Assembly (NCBI GenBank): GCA_046153015.1
Contig: JBJXGF010000294.1
Location: 1-7,542 of the forward strand
Length of the DNA stretch: 7,542 bases
Direction of reading: 5' to 3'
DNA from: JBJXGF01 sp046153015
GTDB taxonomy: Bacteria > Actinomycetota > Acidimicrobiia > Acidimicrobiales > CAIXPF01
Shown: positions 5,327 through 7,542 of the stretch, one piece after another
Position numbering within the stretch: the stretch's first letter is position 1
Layout: every line of letters begins with the position of its first letter
Position numbers and translations under genes: made by a program
Notes under the pieces: model-generated
The model's input: the letters and a program-made list of their open reading frames with translations, nothing else
The model's database searches: none
Told to the model about the DNA's origin: nothing

Positions 5327-6121
5327 ATGAACGACCGCTCGCCCCTCTCCTCCGCCGCCACCGGCGCCCCCTCGTGGCTGCGGGCCGGCATCACCCGGAT
5401 CGAGCAGGACGACCGGCTCGACCGGTTGAGCGCGCTGCTGCGCCCCGCCGCTGACGCCATCGAGCGCAGCGGCCGCGCCGAGCTGCTGCGCGGGCATCGG
5501 CTCGGCCACGCCCTGCACCCTGCGCTGACCGACGTGCCGCTCGGCTGCTGGCTCTCCGCCGGCCTGCTCGACGTGGTCGGCGGACGCCGCTCCCAGCCGG
5601 CCGCCCGGCGGCTGATCGGCATCGGTCTCCTGGCCACGGCGCCCACCGCGCTGACCGGCCTCGCCGAATGGGCGGGGCTGCGCGACCCTCGGCTGCGCCG
5701 CGTCGGCGCCGCCCACGCGGCCGCCAACGCCGCGGTGAGCGTGCTCTACCTGCGCTCCTGGTCGGCCCGCCGGAGGGGACAGCGCCTGCGCGGCGTGGCC
5801 CTGAGCCTCGGCGGGGCGGCCCTCGCCGCCGCCAGCGGGCACCTCGGCGGCCACCTTTCGTACGCACGCGGCGTGGGCGTCGGCCCGCGTGGGCTCGACG
5901 AGCGGGGGCCCCTCGCCCCCGCCCCTGAGCCCGGCGCCAACGTCGGCGAGGCGGCGACCGAGCTGGTGAGCGAGCGGGAGGCGAGCGAGCTGTTGGGCGT
6001 GCCGCTCGAGCAGATCGACGCGCTGGTGAGCGGGCGGCTGCTGGCCCCGGCCGAGGCGACCGGGAACGGACGGCGCTGCCGGCGGGTGGAGGTGCTCGCC
6101 GTGCGCCAGGAGGGCGGATGA
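5327..6121 (+). CDS. DUF2231 membrane protein with C-terminal helix-turn-helix domain
   Basis: A 264-residue protein. Residues about 1-50 are an amphipathic cytoplasmic stretch. Residues 56-180 are the DUF2231 membrane domain: GHRLGHALHPALTDVPLGCW with the conserved His57, His61 and His64, four hydrophobic helices (about 67-86, 96-116, 127-145 and 154-171), and SGHLGGHLSYARGVGVG with His172 and His176. Four helices place both ends in the cytoplasm, which fits the arginine-rich loops. After a Pro/Gly-rich linker, residues 214-260 (VSEREASELLGVPLEQIDALVSGRLLAP...NGRRCRRVEVLAVRQ) look like a MerR/excisionase-type winged helix-turn-helix. Nothing like a frameshift is needed: it is one continuous frame. 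DUF2231 proteins are not known for this tail, so a membrane-bound transcription regulator is inferred. The ATG at 5327 begins the frame's plausible protein; an upstream extension to 5135 is antisense to the SRPBCC gene. The final TGA overlaps an unused ATG at 6118. Confidence 0.88.
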   Translation: MNDRSPLSSAATGAPSWLRAGITRIEQDDRLDRLSALLRPAADAIERSGRAELLRGHRLGHALHPALTDVPLGCWLSAGLLDVVGGRRSQPAARRLIGIGLLATAPTALTGLAEWAGLRDPRLRRVGAAHAAANAAVSVLYLRSWSARRRGQRLRGVALSLGGAALAAASGHLGGHLSYARGVGVGPRGLDERGPLAPAPEPGANVGEAATELVSEREASELLGVPLEQIDALVSGRLLAPAEATGNGRRCRRVEVLAVRQEGG

Positions 6122-6140
6122 CGTGGGCAAGGCGGCAGGA

Positions 6141-6157
6141 AGGGGCAATTAGCCCCT
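6141..6157 (+). terminator. Short hairpin with AATTA loop after the DUF2231 gene
   Basis: AGGGGC (6141-6146), loop AATTA, GCCCCT (6152-6157), a perfect 6-bp stem. It starts 20 bases after the DUF2231 stop. No long U-tract follows, only mixed sequence. It may end that transcript. AATTA is strikingly AT-rich for this genome. The rest of the 122-base gap up to the wall-protein gene carries only the promoter described next. Confidence 0.45.
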
Positions 6158-6200
6158 CCGGTTGTGCCCTTCGGCGCGCCGGGGTGCGAGGCGAGGATCT

Positions 6201-6243
6201 TAGGCTGGACGAGCGGCGAACGATTGGCTTCGGAGGTGGGATG
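6201..6243 (+). promoter_or_regulatory. -10-like element and strong Shine-Dalgarno of the LPVTG gene
   Basis: TAGGCT (6201-6206) fits TANNNT. A start site about 7 bases later would give a 5' leader of roughly 30 bases. GGAGGT (6232-6237) is a near-perfect Shine-Dalgarno, 6 bases before the ATG at 6244 and 3 before the ATG at 6241, favouring 6244. This is the one gene here with such a site, unlike the leaderless genes around it. Confidence 0.6.
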
Positions 6244-7383
6244 ATGCGACGGGCAGCAGCAGCGGCGGCGGCACTCTTGATGGCGGTCGGCGGAGTCGGC
6301 GGTATTGCCGGGGTCGGCGTCGCCGGGGCGGACGGCACGGAGACCCTCGGGCCTCCGAGCGTGACCCTGGCCGAGGGCACGGGCGTTGCGGTGGCCGCCA
6401 TCGGGATGTTCCAGCAGCCCAACGCGATGCGAGTGAGCGTGCCCGGCGACGCGGCCGTGAACCAGGTGCTGCTCTACTGGGAGGCCGGACGCCGCCCCGA
6501 GGGCGCCCCGCTCGACGCCTCCATCAGCGTGAACGGCCGGGCGGTCACCGGCCGCCTCATCGGCGGGCCCACCCACTTCTACGACAACGTGGACACCGCC
6601 ACCCACCGCGCCGACATCACCGGCCTGGGTCTCGTCGGCCCCGGCGACACCACGCTCACCGTCGACGGGCTCGACGCCGGCGTGAACGACGGCGCCGGCG
6701 TCGTCGTCATCTACGAGATGACCGACGCGCTCGCCGAGGTGCAGCTGGTCGACGGCAACGACATCGCCTTCGTGAACTTCGCCGCTCCGCGGGACACCAC
6801 GGCGCCGCAGACCTTCACCTTCGAAGCCGCCGCCGACGAGCGTCCGGGGGTGCTGTCGCTCCTGGCCGCGTCCGTGCACGACCCGGCGCCGGGCACACCG
6901 CAGGACTCGGCGGGGCCGAGGCCGCACACGCTGGTCTACACCGTGGGCGGTGTCACCCGGCGCCTGGTCAACCCGATGGTGCTGACCGCGGACCGGGAGT
7001 TCGACGCCGGCCAGGCCTCGATCACGATCCCCGCCGGCGCCGATCGGCTGACCGTGCAGATGCTCTCCGAGCCCGACGGGACCGACCACCTCCCCGCCTC
7101 GCTCGTGTGGCAGGTGGCGGCGCTGGCGGTGCCCGCGCCGGAGGCGGTCGAGGGCGGCGGCGTGACGAAGCCGCCGACGGTGACGCCCGAGGTCCCCGAA
7201 GCGCCCGAGGTCCCCGAGACCGACGTCGCCGCGACCGAGGTCGCCGGGGAGGTCGTGGAGCTGCCGGTGACCGGGCCCGATCGCCTGCCCCTCGCCGCCG
7301 CCGCCGCGGGCGCCGCCCTCGTGCTCACCGGCGCCGTGGCGTTCACCGCCGCCAGGCGCCGCCGCAGCGCCCTCGAAGGCTGA
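6244..7383 (+). CDS. Secreted LPVTG cell-wall-anchored surface protein
   Basis: A 379-residue exported protein made for sortase anchoring. Residues 1-29 are a Sec signal: MRR, a poly-Ala and Leu/Met/Val hydrophobic stretch, and AGA with likely cleavage before Asp30. Residues about 35-295 form a beta-rich extracellular region with VLLYWE, ISVNGRAVTG, ADITGLGLVGPGDTTLTVDG, GAGVVVIYEM, and FTFEAAADERPGVLSLLAASV; this resembles the beta-sandwich regions of bacterial adhesion or surface proteins, but no named family is claimed. Residues 296-339 are a Pro/Glu/Val-rich spacer including a PEVPEA/PEVPET repeat. LPVTG lies at 340-344, then a hydrophobic helix (about 347-370) and RRRR (371-374). That is a canonical sortase sorting signal. 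The start at 6244 rests on the Shine-Dalgarno spacing; upstream in-frame codons from 6118 look non-coding. Probably a single unit, with its sortase unidentified; it could be encoded just downstream. Confidence 0.93.
   Translation: MRRAAAAAAALLMAVGGVGGIAGVGVAGADGTETLGPPSVTLAEGTGVAVAAIGMFQQPNAMRVSVPGDAAVNQVLLYWEAGRRPEGAPLDASISVNGRAVTGRLIGGPTHFYDNVDTATHRADITGLGLVGPGDTTLTVDGLDAGVNDGAGVVVIYEMTDALAEVQLVDGNDIAFVNFAAPRDTTAPQTFTFEAAADERPGVLSLLAASVHDPAPGTPQDSAGPRPHTLVYTVGGVTRRLVNPMVLTADREFDAGQASITIPAGADRLTVQMLSEPDGTDHLPASLVWQVAALAVPAPEAVEGGGVTKPPTVTPEVPEAPEVPETDVAATEVAGEVVELPVTGPDRLPLAAAAAGAALVLTGAVAFTAARRRRSALEG
7184..7217 (+). repeat. Two tandem 16-bp repeats (18-bp period) in the wall-spacer
   Basis: CGCCCGAGGTCCCCGA occurs at 7184-7199 and again at 7202-7217, an 18-bp period that encodes PEVPEA then PEVPET. 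Low-complexity Pro-rich spacers like this lift the outer domain through the wall, and such repeats can change copy number between strains. Confidence 0.7.
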
Positions 7384-7402
7384 CCCCCGCCCACCCGCGC
7401 CG

Positions 7403-7420
7403 GCCGGGCTCAAGCCCGGC
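7403..7420 (+). terminator. Hairpin after the LPVTG gene
   Basis: GCCGGGC (7403-7409), loop TCAA, GCCCGGC (7414-7420): a perfect 7-bp stem with a 4-base loop, 20 bases beyond the stop codon. No U-tract follows. The position and tight loop make it a good candidate terminator. Confidence 0.6.
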
Positions 7421-7467
7421 GGGCCGGGCGTCGATCACCAGATGATGGCGTGTGAGCTCGCTCAGCC

Positions 7468-7542
7468 ATGAGCCGATCCGGGCGCGCCGGCGCCGCCGCC
7501 CTCGTGCTGCTGGCCGGCGGTGTGGGCGGGTGGGCCTCACTT
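7468..7542 (+). CDS. Start of a probable exported protein, 3'-truncated
   Basis: The ATG at 7468 opens a frame that runs to the window end: MSRSGRAGAAALVLL and on through AGGVGGWASL. Two N-terminal arginines followed by a hydrophobic run look like a signal peptide or first membrane anchor. The ATG has no convincing Shine-Dalgarno and no TANNNT just upstream. It lies 84 bp after the LPVTG gene and past its hairpin, so it may be a separate unit. A class E sortase or another surface protein would suit the location, but 25 codons cannot tell. The start and the gene itself are tentative. Confidence 0.5.
   Translation, partial: MSRSGRAGAAALVLLAGGVGGWASL

Noticed and set aside
6118..6243. ATG at 6118 overlapping the DUF2231 stop (ATGA) as start of the LPVTG protein
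   Set aside because: It would put 42 non-hydrophobic residues before the signal peptide. The Shine-Dalgarno at 6232-6237 and the signal sequence both favour 6244.
6122..6243. Possible riboswitch in the gap before the LPVTG gene, suggested by the AATTA hairpin
   Set aside because: I cannot match the conserved bases of any riboswitch class I know, and only one simple stem is clear. The hairpin also lies upstream of the likely transcription start.
5746..7413. 555-codon minus-strand frame across the LPVTG gene
   Set aside because: It is the antisense shadow of the DUF2231 and LPVTG genes, His/Gly/Arg-rich without motifs. The plus strand has signal peptide, LPVTG and Shine-Dalgarno.
7442..7471. 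Nine-residue ORF with ATGA overlap onto the last gene, like a leader peptide
   Set aside because: It has no Shine-Dalgarno and no regulatory codon run, and short overlapping ORFs of this size are expected by chance.

Overview
The window comes from a high-GC actinobacterium, most likely Acidimicrobiia or a close relative. This rests on inference: very GC-rich third codon positions, an LLM-class F420-type oxidoreductase, an actinobacterial-type LPVTG wall-anchored protein, a beta-carbonic anhydrase that looks like mycobacterial Rv1284, and several genes that seem to start at the first base of their transcript (a TANNNT-like hexamer 6 to 8 bases before the start codon). No rRNA, tRNA, CRISPR array, insertion sequence or phage gene was seen.

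Layout. 1-1218 (+) is the 3' part of a CaiB/BaiF family III CoA-transferase that is open at the window edge. 1301-1891 (+) is a Nudix hydrolase resembling CoA pyrophosphatases. 1949-2434 (+) is a beta-class carbonic anhydrase. It converges, across two hairpins (2456-2514), on a DUF3179 lipoprotein at 3768-2530 (-). The DUF3179 gene diverges from an LLM-class flavin/F420 oxidoreductase at 3835-4743 (+), whose 3' end overlaps by 12 bp the 3' end of an SRPBCC (START-like) gene at 5223-4732 (-). That gene in turn diverges from a DUF2231 membrane protein at 5327-6121 (+), which carries an apparent C-terminal helix-turn-helix domain. After a 122-base leader region comes a secreted LPVTG cell-wall protein at 6244-7383 (+), a terminator-like hairpin, and the first 25 codons of another probably exported protein at 7468-7542 (+).

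How the genes work together. Most are separate transcription units and mostly housekeeping: acyl-CoA chemistry, CoA or nucleotide clean-up, CO2/bicarbonate exchange, and an F420-type redox enzyme. No multi-gene defence or biosynthetic system is visible. The most unusual object is the DUF2231-HTH fusion, a candidate membrane-embedded one-component regulator. The second is the sortase substrate followed by a truncated exported gene that could be its sortase or another surface protein. The repeated leaderless promoter architecture also stands out, because the wall-protein gene, with a strong Shine-Dalgarno, does not follow it.
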